Origin: Plazaster borealis
Taxonomy: Eukaryota; Echinodermata; Asteroidea; Forcipulatida; Labidiasteridae
Assembly: GCA_021014325.1 (NCBI GenBank)
Contig: CM037457.1
Span: forward strand, 6,678,721 to 6,742,720
Length of the DNA stretch: 64,000 nt
Reading direction: 5' to 3'
In this document: in pieces, positions 1 through 12,754 of the stretch
How positions within the stretch are numbered: position 1 is the first letter of the stretch
Layout: each line of letters begins with the position of its first letter
Program-made: the position numbers and the translations under genes
Notes under the pieces: generated by a model
Database searches by the model: none
Seen by the model: the letters and a program-made list of their open reading frames with translations, nothing else
Told to the model about the DNA's origin: nothing

Positions 1-3000
1 TCCCCAGGTTCCTCCCCTATATTGTGTCTTGCAACGGAGCAGATAAATAGACGGCAAGCGGGGGAAAAATAGGTCATTCTGAAGGGGCGACAAGGCCGGT
101 CGAGAGGAAGGTGGTCGGTGGACACCAGACAGTCGGGTCCGGGGAGATACACAACTGTTAGTCTGATGAAAAAAAAAAAAAAGCTCGTGCTTTTTTTGTG
201 AAAAGCCCCTCTGCCCTCCCCGTATGTTTGTAAGTTGTATTGTACAGATCCCTTGGAGGTTTTTTGGACTACACCCAACCACATGCTGAGCTTCATTCAT
301 CAGCCGGTGATTGAGTCGAGTCGTGGATTTGACTCACAATACGGACCTGGAAGTAATGGCTCAAGATACAGGCAAGCATAACCCCAAGAAAAAAATCGAC
401 CTATAGTGAAGATTGGGTTCATTTTTGAAATTTATTGTACGTTTTTATAATAATGGGAGAAAGATTAATAAAATGCATACAAAATCGATTTAGGTTCTAT
501 TGTGTGTTGCAAATAGAGACCAGATTCTTTTAGGGATTCGCACTTTGTGGGGATCTGATGTAGAGCGTATACAATTTCATGCACAATCGAGCAATATGTA
601 CCCATCAATGTGCTGGATATAATGAATGCGTTGTGTAACGACAACGTGGTATTACAATGGTTGTTATTCTCACGGCACTGAACAAAAATTAAATGAAATC
701 ACAATCAAGGGCCTACAAAATAAACCAATCAGTCACTGGGAGTCTGATGGCAGCCAAGACAATGACTTTGAAATCATTTGAGACTTCTTTTTGGTGTAAT
801 TTTTTAGAGATTCCCGTGTGTTTTTGTGTGTTTTTGTTTTGGAAATAACCCAAAATAGGTTCTTGGTGGGAACACGGACCGCAGCTTTTTTTACCGAGGC
901 CTGTGGACCAGCCAACTACCCGAGCGAGCGCCTTCGATCACAGCCCCCGTTGACGGGGACGAGATTCCCCGGGCTACGGGCAATTTGCTGATAGCTCTCC
1001 GCTGCTCCTTGATTTCCCAGGAGCACGGAGTGATCACTCTCAGGGACTGAGTTTTACAAGGGGTTGGATTGTTAGCAGGAGCAATATACTTTACTATGGC
1101 TGTAGGGGGGCTCGCCAAAAGATGGCAATTAAATAGTTTTTCCTCGGCTGTCCTTCCTTTTTGTTGTTTCTGTATACACTGCAGTGCGATGAAATAAAGG
1201 AACGGGCATTGAAGGGGCATATCAGGTGACTGGAACTTGCACCCTGGCGTCTGTGTATGCCTCATGCGCTGTTTGCAACACGCACGACTCTGACTAAACT
1301 ATATCAGGCGAGGCATTATGCATTGGAGTGCTAAGACATGACCCTCGTATTCTCCACAATATGCCATTGAATAACACTGTACTAGGCCAGCATGAAATCT
1401 GTATCATGCGAAGAATAGAACAATTTTATAGGAGTAGGATATTTCAAGCAACTGAAATGATTAAGCTTTTGTACATTTTTTTTCCCATAAGGTCGGATAG
1501 AATGTACTTTTGTTGCTCCAAATACAGAGAATTATATTGTAGATTTCTAAAGAAATTGTATGTTATGGGGTTCGAATTTCCAATTCGATTACGAGAAGGA
1601 AGATGTTACACATCGGGAAACATCACCTGGTCATGGAGATACTTTGTGGCGACCCCCGAAAACAAAGTAGGCGTATTGGGGACATTTCATTCAATTCGCC
1701 CATGCAGTAAGAGCCTCTTTCCTAATTGAATTAATTTGCGGACGAGTTGTTGTTAAGACAAAGTCCAAAGCCTGCAGCATGTGGGGAAACAAGGACCAAA
1801 ACACATGCGATCTTTAGCCAGAACAAAACCCAGATGAAGACGTAGATGCTGGGGCGCAGATGGGCAATGTATAGATCTATAATGACTAACAAAAGAGATA
1901 TGGAAAGTGACTTTAACTGTCACGAGTTGCCGAGCTTTGTTCTTGCGAGGTGCAATGGCCATTAATACAATTGTTTGTTTGAGCTCGTGTTGGTGGAAGA
2001 CCACTTAGGGACTGTAAAGGATGGTTGAAAATTGTAGGAGGGGGAGGGGGCGCCGATTACAAGGTGGTGAGATATGGCACGCTGGTTTTTCACGCGAGTT
2101 AAATGTAACTGTTTCATGACAAGAAATTATCACCGATGGAAAGACTTGAAAGTGATATTGGGATACACACACAAAATACTTTAGTCTGGTGAATTTGAAT
2201 ATTCACGGGGATTCAAGTGTTTTGATTGATATACTGATTAGTTAGGAATTTTGAGCGTAAGAACTTCAAGATTTCATCTAAATTTGACCTGTAATAAATT
2301 TTGTTTATGCCAAAAAACACATTCGAAAAAAAACCCCTCGAATTTACCCAAGGTTGTCCAATCCAAATCATGATGCATTGTAGACTTGAAGAAAGTTAAT
2401 CAATTCTGGGCGGAAGTATTGGCAATATTTTGTTTTCTACTCAAACATCTATGACCAACGGAATGAACTGGTTATAATCTCTGAGATTTATACATGCATG
2501 TTTGTTATGACGGTGAAGTTGTGTGTACATAGATGTAACGTAGGTCGCATTATCGGTACAAAAAAACATGACATTTTCCCCTGCTTTTCCCTGTTCTCTT
2601 TTTAAAGGTACTATTTCAATCTGGTGTTATTTTCCTTAGATCCGAAGAGACACAGTCCCACCGTCTGTCGTGTTCTAACACAAGAGTCATACCGCTTCTA
2701 CACAAGAGTCATAACGCTTCTAAAAAAAAAAAAAAAAAAAAAATCACTGGCACGGGAGTGAGCTAGCGCGCTGCGGCGGGTCCCGCAGGGCCGAGCAACG
2801 CGTCGTCTCCCCGGTGTCGTGTTCCCGCCCGTGTCCGGCGCTCACTCGCGCGGAATACTTTTGTAACGGTACACTCGACTGCACTGCAGACAAACTGGTG
2901 TTTTATTTAAGCTCGTTGGTTAAAAACGCTGCCCGAGTATTTGGAATAAAACGGTGGGGAGGTATTGGCTTACCGTCGAACAGCCGGCACGGGAATATCG

Positions 3001-5200
3001 TGAGTCGGGACAGCTTGAGGTGAAGAAAGTGTATAAAATTAATCGGTGTAATAGCAATTTCAGATGGGTGTTGAGGTATACAATAGTGGGGGTCTAAAAT
3101 GAATCGATTGGGTTTGGATACAGCGACGAATGATCTCCAAAGCTAATACGGGAACAATGCTTGGGAATGGTTTGCCAATTCCTCCAAATGTCCATGCATT
3201 AAATCCGGCTGCATAATAATAATTATTTTTTTGGGGTGAGCAGTTTGCTTGTTCCGATCGATGGAACACAACGAGGGACATTCACTGCCTGTATATAATT
3301 AGAATTCATTCATTTTCTGGACTGTGTATTTTTAACAACAAGCCATTATGCAAATAACTAATCGCTTATAGCCTCAGGGTATGTTTAGCACATCAGTTAA
3401 ATTTTCACAACAATCAAGTGAAACTATTTAGAAAACAGTCATTTCACCACTGCCGGTTTTTTTTTACTGGGAGATTTGCATTCTTAAGGATTTCTACTGA
3501 GTTGAAGTACTGTTTAGATGAACAAATTAAAACAGAATTTTGTGCGACTTCAGTTGTTTCCAGAAAAGAGGAAATAACCAGATATATAATAGATTTATCA
3601 TAATTGTAATTTGAGGAACCAGATCAAAATACACAAACTATCCGATTTGGCCATAAAATTGAAAAGCGTATCAGGTGAAAATGTGCAAAATGCAAGCATA
3701 AAAACACTAAAATTGACGGACAGAGTGAAGGAGCGTACAAGCCCACACTCGAGACAGAACAATCACGCTCGACAACGGTTTCCGAGTGGCTCAGAAATGG
3801 TGTCTCTCACCATGTCAAGTGACGGGTAAATATCGCACTACCTCCCCCACGCCTGTCATGACAGTAGCGCGGTGATCGATGGCCAATTGAGCCAACAATG
3901 AGCCGTGACGGAGTCTATCGGTTCCGGTTAACGAGTTAACCATTACACGTCCAGGCATCGTCGACGGTCCGCGAGCAATAAGTCAAAGAAAATCAGAAAT
4001 TAGTTTAAAGAATATTAGGGCGTCTCCTGGGAAGGAATCAAGTTGTTGAAAAATTAAATACTCGAAATTTACAACACCCAAAGACATGATTATGACAGCT
4101 GCAAATATATTTGTTTCAAAAAGAAAACGATCATAAAATGTGATGTTTATCCATATAAACCTAAAATTATGTTTAGATATCATGATTACAGAACAAAATT
4201 GCATTTCCATATGATTTCATTCTTTTAAAATAGTCTAAACATTTATGAAATTGATAAACATCAGGTTTTTCAGAAGTTGATTTGTTTTTACTTAATAATT
4301 ATGATACGACTGTAAAATTCTTTGAATAAAGTTTGAAGGAATTTGTTTTTATAAATACATTAAAAAACCGTTAGACAGTAAACTAAAACCACTTTATAAT
4401 AACACCAGCTTGGCAAATCACCAGTTCATCAACATAAACTCTAAAACTAAAAATCGTCATTCAAATGTGCTACTAATTACATGAAATGATTCCTCCACTT
4501 ACCTGAAGTCGTTGGGATCAAAATTAACCAACCTTAAGTACAGAGAGCGAGAAATGTAGCTACAGTTAAAGATACGTGAGAAATTTCCAAAGGAAGAGTG
4601 AGAGTGTGAAATGCCCGGCCTGCCGAACGAGCCAGCCCGACGTGACTTGATGCGAGAGCCAAGAAGTTACAAGGTAATAAAGCGGAGCTACGGGCTACCA
4701 ATTAGTTTACTTTTTCATTTCAGCAAATTTCGCCCGTTGAATATCCACAATTAGACAGCAGTGAGGTAAACTCCTTAATGTCATTTGCAAAACATTCCTT
4801 GCCGTTAACGAAATTACCAATAATTCTGTGGACCAATTGAATAAGCACGCTGGCAAATCACATAATGAACGATCATAAATGACACTAAAGCACTTGGAAA
4901 ACAAAACCCGCTAAATTGATCAAATTAGAGATCCGTTCTCCGCCGGAAATTTTTCTTATAAAATTTGGCCGGCCCAGGAACCGTGTTGGAGTTACCGAAC
5001 GGCGATAGATTGCCGCACCGCGACACCAATATAACGCTAATTTCATCAGTTGGAGGGCTACATCATCGAACACGTTATAAAGCACTCCTGATACAATTGC
5101 AAGTTGTCAGTGAAGTTAAGCCCACCCGCAAGGAAAGGCCACTCTTTACAGCCAATAAGAAAACCATAACTATGACATTAACAAGTTTGCTTTTACTCAC
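1..5200 (-). other. Phox2 intron 1 (partial), no exon found
   Basis: This stretch lies downstream of the Phox2 exon 1 donor on the minus strand, so it is intron sequence. I looked for the second exon, which in this family carries the start of the homeobox, and for the third exon encoding the WFQNRRAKFRKQE end of recognition helix 3. Neither is recognisable in any minus-strand frame. The block holds A-runs (168-181, 2723-2742), a 22-bp tandem duplication (2679-2722), a GC-rich patch at about 2750-3010 and otherwise AT-rich DNA. The open frames in it have no recognisable domain. Confidence 0.6.
2679..2742. repeat. 22-bp tandem duplication followed by poly-A
   Basis: The 22-bp unit beginning CACAAGAGTCATA occurs at 2679-2700 and again at 2701-2722 with one substitution. 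A 20-base A-run follows directly. It lies in Phox2 intron 1. It could be a small slippage duplication or the end of a retroposed fragment; nothing longer is recognisable. Confidence 0.75.
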
Positions 5201-5459
5201 CTCCGGAATATGGAGAACACTGTGGTACCTGCTGATGTTCCATCATCGAGGCAAGATTACATGTACCGGCCATGCCGCCTGCACCACTTCCATAGCTTAC
5301 AGAGGGGCGTAAACTACTGTAGGGGTACCCTTGGCTTGGCTGGGAGCTTACGGCACCGGGAAACTCCCCGTATGAGGTTTGAATGCCCAGTCCGGTCCCT
5401 TCTACCCCACTCAGGCAGGACTCGTACGCATTTTGGCTGAGATACGAGGAGTAATCCAT
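5201..5459 (-). CDS. Phox2: Phox2 paired-like homeobox, coding exon 1 (N-terminus)
   Basis: Phox2 proteins are paired-like homeodomain transcription factors that specify visceral, autonomic and cholinergic motor neurons. This exon encodes the 86-residue N-terminus. Its opening, MDYSSYLSQNAYESCLSG, matches the vertebrate PHOX2A/B start (MDYSYLNS..YESC). Two further blocks fit: YPYSSLRPS at residues 45-53 (vertebrate FQYSPLRPA) and CNLASMMEHQ at 67-76 (CALGALRDHQ). The exon ends TCCGGAG|GTGAGT, a strong donor that leaves one base of a split codon. This is phase 1, as I recall for the exon 1/2 junction of human PHOX2B. An in-frame ATG at 5471 would add four residues (MLCR); I prefer 5459 because it aligns with the family start. 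The homeobox is not in the window, so assignment rests on the N-terminus. Arx or Prrx relatives lack this signature. Confidence 0.85.
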
Positions 5460-5471
5460 CCTGCACAGCAC

Positions 5472-6330
5472 TAATATTTCGTCTTAGGAGGTTGGAGAGT
5501 TTAAACCGAACCCGGGAGGAGGGGGGAAGAGAGTGAAAATGATGGAGTGACTCGCTATGATTTAATAAGATGACGAGAGATGCGTCTTGCTCCTTGCTAG
5601 TTGTGACACGTCTGACAAAGAGGTCACCAAGTGAAGAATGTCCGGACGCGTTCTGGCTACTTATGCCTCTAACTTGATAACTTACACCGACGGAATAACG
5701 GGCAAGGATGATGAGTGCGTCTTAACTATTCGCCGTGTGTGCAAACCGGTGTTCATCAACGACAACCCACATGGAATGTAATAGTCAGGCTGGAATGAGA
5801 AGCCTGTGCTGGTATCGCCTGTTTATGCGATCACTTAGGGAAACTTTAGCGTGTACTGCATGCGTTATCTTACCACTGCCTATTTCCCCTTGAATCAGTT
5901 GCTTCGAGTCCCTATCGCCCGTCCGTACGACTAAGAGCGTCCACAGCGGGCCCTGGCAGCGCATTGAACGCGGTTGAGTAAGTAATCACAATTTAATACA
6001 CTTAGCAAAATTGCAGGGGCGCGTTTTAATCACGACGAAATCATACACAGTGATTAAGGTATTGCACTTATGTATGGACGAACATCATCGATGGGCCATT
6101 GAGTCTAGCATCAAAACTAACCCGAGTTGGACAGTGTGTCGGTGAGGTTGGACGGTGGTCACGTGACGTGGAGCTAGCACCGTGCTATTGTCATGTGAAT
6201 ATGTAGACTAGATACAGGCTATTGGCGTGACATGTGTAACGTGATTGGGACCATCCCTCAGGGAAGCTTGAATCACCCCCCCCCTCTCTCGAATCGAGTA
6301 CTACGATGGCTGGTAAAATAAAAAAACATT
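5472..6330 (-). promoter_or_regulatory. Probable Phox2 5' UTR and proximal upstream region
   Basis: This DNA lies immediately 5' of the Phox2 start on the minus strand and is richer in GC than the gene-free DNA further right. I see no convincing TATA box at a fixed distance, only an A/T stretch near 5560-5570. A CACGTG E-box is present at 6160-6165, about 700 bp upstream. No transcription start can be fixed from sequence, so promoter is inferred from position. Confidence 0.4.
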
Positions 6331-7140
6331 TCTTATGTTGCCCCTAACGATTTAACCCTATAACAAGACGAAAGGCAAAAACATGTCTGTGCACAATCAA
6401 ACATCGAACTCAACACGTCACCAAATCGATCACAACAAGTTACATTAGTGTTAATTAATTGTTTACTTGTTTTGAAATTAAATGCATAATGGTCCACTGG
6501 TCGCCCACGTATACGCAAAAGGTCATGCTAAGAAATATTCTATACAATTACGCTGAAACTATCAAGCAATATGTTGATATACTAATAATAAATCAATGCA
6601 ACATAATAATCAAAGTAAAATGAAAATAATGTATACTTATATGAAGCAAAAACATATTTGTCTCATAAAAAAAATCCTAAAAATAGTGGGCACTGAAGAA
6701 TCTGTTTCTTTGAAATTACACCCCGCATTAGCAATACAATGATTGCATTTTGTGTGAGGTCAAGTTGGTAAATGTTAACATGAAATGGTTTTGGCTCATT
6801 GTGTTTTAACGTTATACCCATACATTAAACTTGCAATAAACAGATACACGAAACTTGTTTTGTTTTCTTTGCAAACTAAAAGAAAGGTTCGTCTTGGAGA
6901 AATAACGGATTGCAGAACTATCAAAATTGACAGTTGTCATCCCAAAGCAAACTGGCTTGTAAGGGGGGTGATAAAGGTGTACAAAAGATGCATAATGACA
7001 AAAAGTACTGCAATCCAAAACAATTTTCCATAGGGAAATGTTAACGACTCGAGTTGATTTTGAATTTTACAGATAATGCACTTCCACTGCTGCGATCATG
7101 CCGGTAGCCTACGTTTCTATACCCAGACCAGTGAGTGTAT

Positions 7141-7233
7141 ACTTCGAATTGTCAGTCATTTTCAAAATTAACTCATAAACTGTGTTCAACCGAACTTCGA
7201 ATTGTCAGTCACTTTCAAAATTAACTCATAAAC
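7141..7233. repeat. 53-bp-spaced direct duplication
   Basis: A 40-bp segment starting ACTTCGAATTGTCAGTCA is present at 7141-7180 and again at 7194-7233 with one substitution. Period is 53 bp. No coding potential is evident. Confidence 0.8.
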
Positions 7234-10200
7234 GTATAAACTAAAAACTGTGTTACTAAAAAATTTCTAATGGTAATGCATTTAACTACAATTGACTTCA
7301 CAGCATTTTTGTTTATACATCATGAACGTCAAGAAAGTATACTTCATGCAAAACCATTTTCAAATTTGAATACCTATAGTTTTATTGATTATGATGTAAA
7401 AAATGGTTTAAAGGACAACTTTTTAAAGCTATATTAACGCTATAACTCTGTGCTTCAAATTACTTCGTTTGACCCTGTAAAAAGGGTGGAACGGTTAAAC
7501 CTAGTAAAACAGAAGCCACCTTAACGTTGCAGTTTTTATTATGATGAATTAAACCACAGTGTCTACGGCATGGAGAAAGGCAAGCATTAAGTATTTCTAG
7601 TCATTGTCACTACGAGAAACGTGTGTTGATTTGTCCGAGCACGGTGTCATGTTGATACAAACGTACCATGGCGAGTTGGAGAAAATGAAAATAGAAATTA
7701 AAGAGATGAAATGCCAGCAAAAAAGAAAGAAAAAAAGATGAGAGGTTAGTCAAATTGAGTATAGTGCCGCGCCGCGGTCGGGGGAGGAACGGTTTAGAGC
7801 CCGGGCAGCGAGCGCGTTGACTCCAAGGAAATGGAGAGATTGGTGGAAAGAGCCCGTGTAGCTTCTCTTCCTCCAGATGAGGTCATTAATTACTGCGATG
7901 GATTCGCAAACATTGCAGAGCACGATTGGGACGAATATTCCCTGCCTCCTCTCCCTCCCTGACTGTCTCTCTTTCCAATCACGGCGTCAGAGCTGCGTCT
8001 TGGGTACGCTGGAGACAAGACGAGAGGGGACAGGATGGCGCATCTATGTGGTCTACACCGGGGCGGGCTACACACAGCAAGGACGAAGCGAGTCAAGGTC
8101 ATTCATGATGACAATGATGATGAGATGTTATTTAAGCTCAATGATTTTGGTTTGACAATTTATATAGTCAAGGGTTTTTTCTCCCTTATGGTGGCCTCGC
8201 GACTAAGATACCGGCCGTTTGGCAAAACAAACACCACAAGGATACCACAGGGAAAAGAGAGAAGTGAACAAATATTTAGGCATAAAAATGGTCTGCTTCC
8301 TGAATTGGGAAATTAAATGAAGGATGAAAACATATCACAGCCTGCGATTTATAAAGGTTTATTATTCTACAGTAAAAAGATACCGGCTTACGCATTATCA
8401 TTTTGTGACAGCCAGGGCTGAGTTTACATTAGGAAGAACAGACGTTGTTGCATTAAATCAATCAATTAATTAAATAGTTTTTGTTCTTGGTGACGGACTG
8501 AAAACGTCGCATTGTCGAACAAGAGCATGCTGCACAATGCAGGCATTGGATTAGGGTTTTTTTCGAACATTTTGTTTGGACTCTTATTCCTTAACACACA
8601 ATAGATCTAAGCGTATTGCGCACCGGGAAAAAAATGGCTGCATGCTGGTCCGATTTCCCCAAACGGCATCTCCAAATCACTTCGCCAAATGTATTTGCAT
8701 AGGCCGTGTCGTTTGACAATGCATAAAAAACCCTCTCATCAATTACCCTAAAACATTTCCCGATTCTTCTTCAAATGTAAACGCATCAGACGAATCTTCA
8801 ACCCCACAACCCTATAAAGAAATGAACAGACTAGAGCTGCGTAACGCAAGAAGGAAAACGTGCTAACCAATCTGCCCGTAAGGTATCATGTGAACCATTG
8901 CGAGCCTGGCTGTGCATAACATACACTGCATTTTGGCGCGGGAATGTTTTCCACCGCCTCTACGAGTGAGTTAGTCTTTTCAGCGCGGGAAAAAGTTTAC
9001 CAGTCGGCGGTATAGGGCGACCGCGGTTTCAGAACATAGAGACAGGTTTTGCTGTTGACACATTGGTACCATTAGATTCATTGAACGTCGTTGGGCAAAC
9101 ACAGAGTCAGTGCATTGAGGGGAGAGATGATACAGACAGCGAGGGAATGGGATATATATATATATAAAGAGAGGGGGAAAGACGAGGAAAATAAAATGGC
9201 AAAGAGTGTACGAGGGAAAATGCACTTTCAAAAATAGACAAGCGGTGGAGTGTAGCGGGGAAAGATACATCAAGTCGGTTTGTTGCAGGAGATGAAATCG
9301 ACTTGCTACTTTCTGTAATGAAAAACACGTCTTGACGTGTGTGTTTGAAGAAGGGGACATCCAGAAACGAAACCTGGAAATTATCTGTCTTTTGACCAGG
9401 GCATGGTATAAAGGAGAGCTGGCGAGGCATGTGTTTATAGGGAAACGCCACAGGCCTAGTGTGGGTTGTTTTACCTGTATGTAACAAAGCGGGGATGCTA
9501 ATCCATGTTTGTGAAATTGTGTTGTGTTTAACTGCAATCAACAAGATATTGTATAATAACCGTACAGTTAACAAAGTTAGTCGTATTCTTACCGCACTAC
9601 CAGACACACATTAATTAAAAAGCCAATTAAAATGTTATCCCAAATGACAAAACCGTAATAAGGATTCACGGTCACGAGAGGGCCTCATGTAATCTAATAA
9701 TTTGTTTTTTCGAAACAAAAGCCAGGGCGTCATATCCGTTTTAGGCTTTGTCCGTTATATTCATGTAGCAATCCAAAATGGCAAACGGCTTTCAGTAAAC
9801 GCTTCCCGAGCCCAAACCATAGTTACTTTGCAAGAACCGTCGTTTCTCACGGGGGCTTCATTGATAAGCTTGTGACGATAAACTAATTTAGGCAATACGT
9901 CATTTAAATTAAGTTCAGACGACACCAAGATATAGACGCCCTCTATCGATTCTGCCTAAAAGACAAGCGAATCCCTAATAATGCCATTGGTGGCGTTTAC
10001 CTTTACACAAAAACTCTGTTTATACATTTCAGGCGGTTAACACATTTTCAGACAATTAATTGTATCAATATTATACACAATACATTCATTTGCGATTGAC
10101 ACACCATAGTGTGGCCCTCTTTTGTCAGGTTCCCAGTCTACACACAATGGCAATGATACATTTAATTCGTATTTCATATAAAGGGGTCAGACCATATTTC

Positions 10201-12737
10201 ATCCTAACCTCGGTTTGGTTACATGGTATTGATTGGAGTAAAAACGGCATGATTCTTTTGACGTCATTTATGGTTTTACCGTATTCCGATACTTCCTGAA
10301 AGAAACGCGCTTAATGTGAAAATAATTTGACGAAAAACACGATGGAAGTGTCTACAGTTTCATTTCAAAATAATGAAATGCATTAAGAATTTGAAATGGA
10401 AATTTAGTATGCCATTTTTGTGTAAACTCTTTTAAATTTGCTTGATCGTTTTAGGCATACTCATAATTATTGTAGTACTCCGATTTCTTAGACTGTTTAC
10501 GAAAAACTTGCAAACGCGCTGTGTAAAATTTTATTTTAATACCGTCAAACAAAACTTGCAGGCGTTTGTATATTAAAATTGACATTTCAAAATACTGACT
10601 TTTATATAGAATTGAGTGAATTGCTTTAATTTGACATTTGAGATGTCCACAATGACTGAAATCGACATCGAAAATATCCACAATTCAAACTTTACGACAC
10701 GTGCCTGACTCTAAAGAAAGCCAAATTCGTGCCGAAAGAAAGAAAATGTTAACCGTTCCGATCTCTAAACACAGAATCTTTTCCAATCCGTTCTTCTTTG
10801 ATATTCTACGGTGCATCTTCAAAGCATGCTGAGCCAAGTTTGCCAGATTGATGATTAGATCTAACACACATGAGCGCACATCTGACTGGAACGAGTGCTT
10901 TTGCGTAAAATCGCCAGCAGGTCGGTTTGGCAGCTGTAGCAACGGCAGAGCCGGGGAAAGAAGGAGAACTCGCCCCCATCAAACAATCCATGCTAGTCTC
11001 GCTGACGCATGTAAAACCTACGGTACTCCTCAAAATGGCAGATCTTCATGGATGGAAAAAAAAACCCCAACCAAACCTCCGGAGGGTTTCAAGAACTGTG
11101 CAGACCACTTTACAAAGAAGTTAAGACAAATCTTTCAGGGGTTCATATCTACGACGAAAACTTGAATTTGATTTAGTGCATTAACCAAGTGCATTGATTA
11201 TACCGTATTATTGCATATACACAAAATTTCCTAATTTATCTGCCATTTTGTTTGGCTATACAATAAGGGGCCCGGCGATGTTGTGGAACTATCTCCGTTC
11301 TGTCAGCAATATTGCCAATTTCTCGTATTTATAGTGCAAGATGATTAATGACATCACTAACAGATTAACTCAAAGGTCAGAGGTTGACCATCACAAAGCG
11401 TACACAAATGAAAGAAAACACCAACACTTGTATTTCGTTCAAATAATTGCCATCAACACGAAACTTTTAATCAGCTGGTTTTTGTGTTTTATGAGGAAAC
11501 TACGACGAACATGAAAAATGTAAATAAGCTATACACGTACGTGTTGCCTTGACATGTCCTGGTGTTTAGGTCACAAATTGTGCAAGTTAGTCCATCTTAT
11601 AAGCGTTTTCGTAAAAACACCCCTTTCATTTTCTTGTGCTTATTTTCATTTCTGAAAGAAGTTTTACCCAGAGATTTGTCAACAAAAGAGCCGACATTGC
11701 CCTCACGTGGATCTCGTTCCCTGCTCAACTCGCATTGATTGCCAACATAAAATGCCACACCATTAAAGGGACCCGCCTATAATCGTTTCACCTGTGTAAA
11801 TTGATAGGCAGACTGAATCTGACGATACTTAAGTCAATATCTTGATAACGCTGTAGCCATTACGTCTAATATACTGCACGGCTGCTTCTTGACAATCAAT
11901 ACATATACAAAAGGCACCAGTCTATTTCCACGTACAGCCATAATTCGCATTTCGTTGCACACAGCATGGAACAAAACACACACAGGCATACTTAGGGAAA
12001 TATAGAGGAGGGTCCAATTTCAGACTCCACTGTTTCTAAACTAAAATGATATGAAGTTAATTCCTTGTTTATTTTTGTTTGATCAATAACGGTTGTATAG
12101 GAAAAATAAGCCTCTAGCGGTGTACTTTTTCTGGTATATGACACTAGTTCGGGTGTTGATGTCAGTAGCAATGACCCAAAAACTTGAAACCACAAGAAAA
12201 AGAAACATTATCCGTTTCCCTCCGAAGTCCTTTCTCGAGACTTTTCGCCTTTACTGACCGGGTACTCTCTGCACCCACCCATCAAAAACGCCTCCCGCTT
12301 TTATTAAGTCAAAGCATCATGTATATTCAATTCGTTATGCACTTCATCCGTCGTAATCAAACCGTCCCCCCCAAACCCCCCGCCCCCAGTCCCTCACCGT
12401 CCACACCGCGGTGACAAAACATGTCTAATATCTATATCTCTACACCCTAAGGCAGGGGCATAGTTCTTTATTTCCCTCCTACGCCCATCCATCTCCTCTT
12501 GTGTATCATCTTCATGTCTTTTCCTCCTCCTCTTGTGCCACCGAGGGGCCGAGTACTTTTCCACCGTGCTGAGCACACCAAGTAAGGAGCTAGTTTGCCT
12601 CCTATTGCCCCCATCGGTACATTAAGAGTCTCTTCTTCCCCCTCTCTCTCTAGCCTTCTGAGAGCAAGCCACACGCCGCGGGCGGCCAGACCCGGCGTCC
12701 CCTCTCTTCACGCTCGATTGACTTCCTTAGCAAAGGC

Positions 12738-12754
12738 CCATGAATATTTCATGG
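12738..12754. promoter_or_regulatory. Palindromic POU-type site (candidate)
   Basis: The sequence CCATGAATATTTCATGG is an inverted repeat of ATGAA about an AT-rich centre. It resembles the MORE arrangement bound by POU-factor dimers (ATGnATATnCAT) with one extra base. It sits in a GC-richer island about 7.3 kb upstream of Phox2 exon 1. One motif is weak evidence of function. Confidence 0.25.

Noticed and set aside
1..5193. Homeobox exons of Phox2
   Set aside because: No minus-strand frame encodes the homeodomain helices or WFQNRR, so I place these exons beyond the left edge.
8980..9607. Two overlapping minus-strand frames of 185 and 166 codons
   Set aside because: They cover the same DNA in different frames, include low-complexity Ser/Phe/Leu runs from pyrimidine tracts, and match no family.
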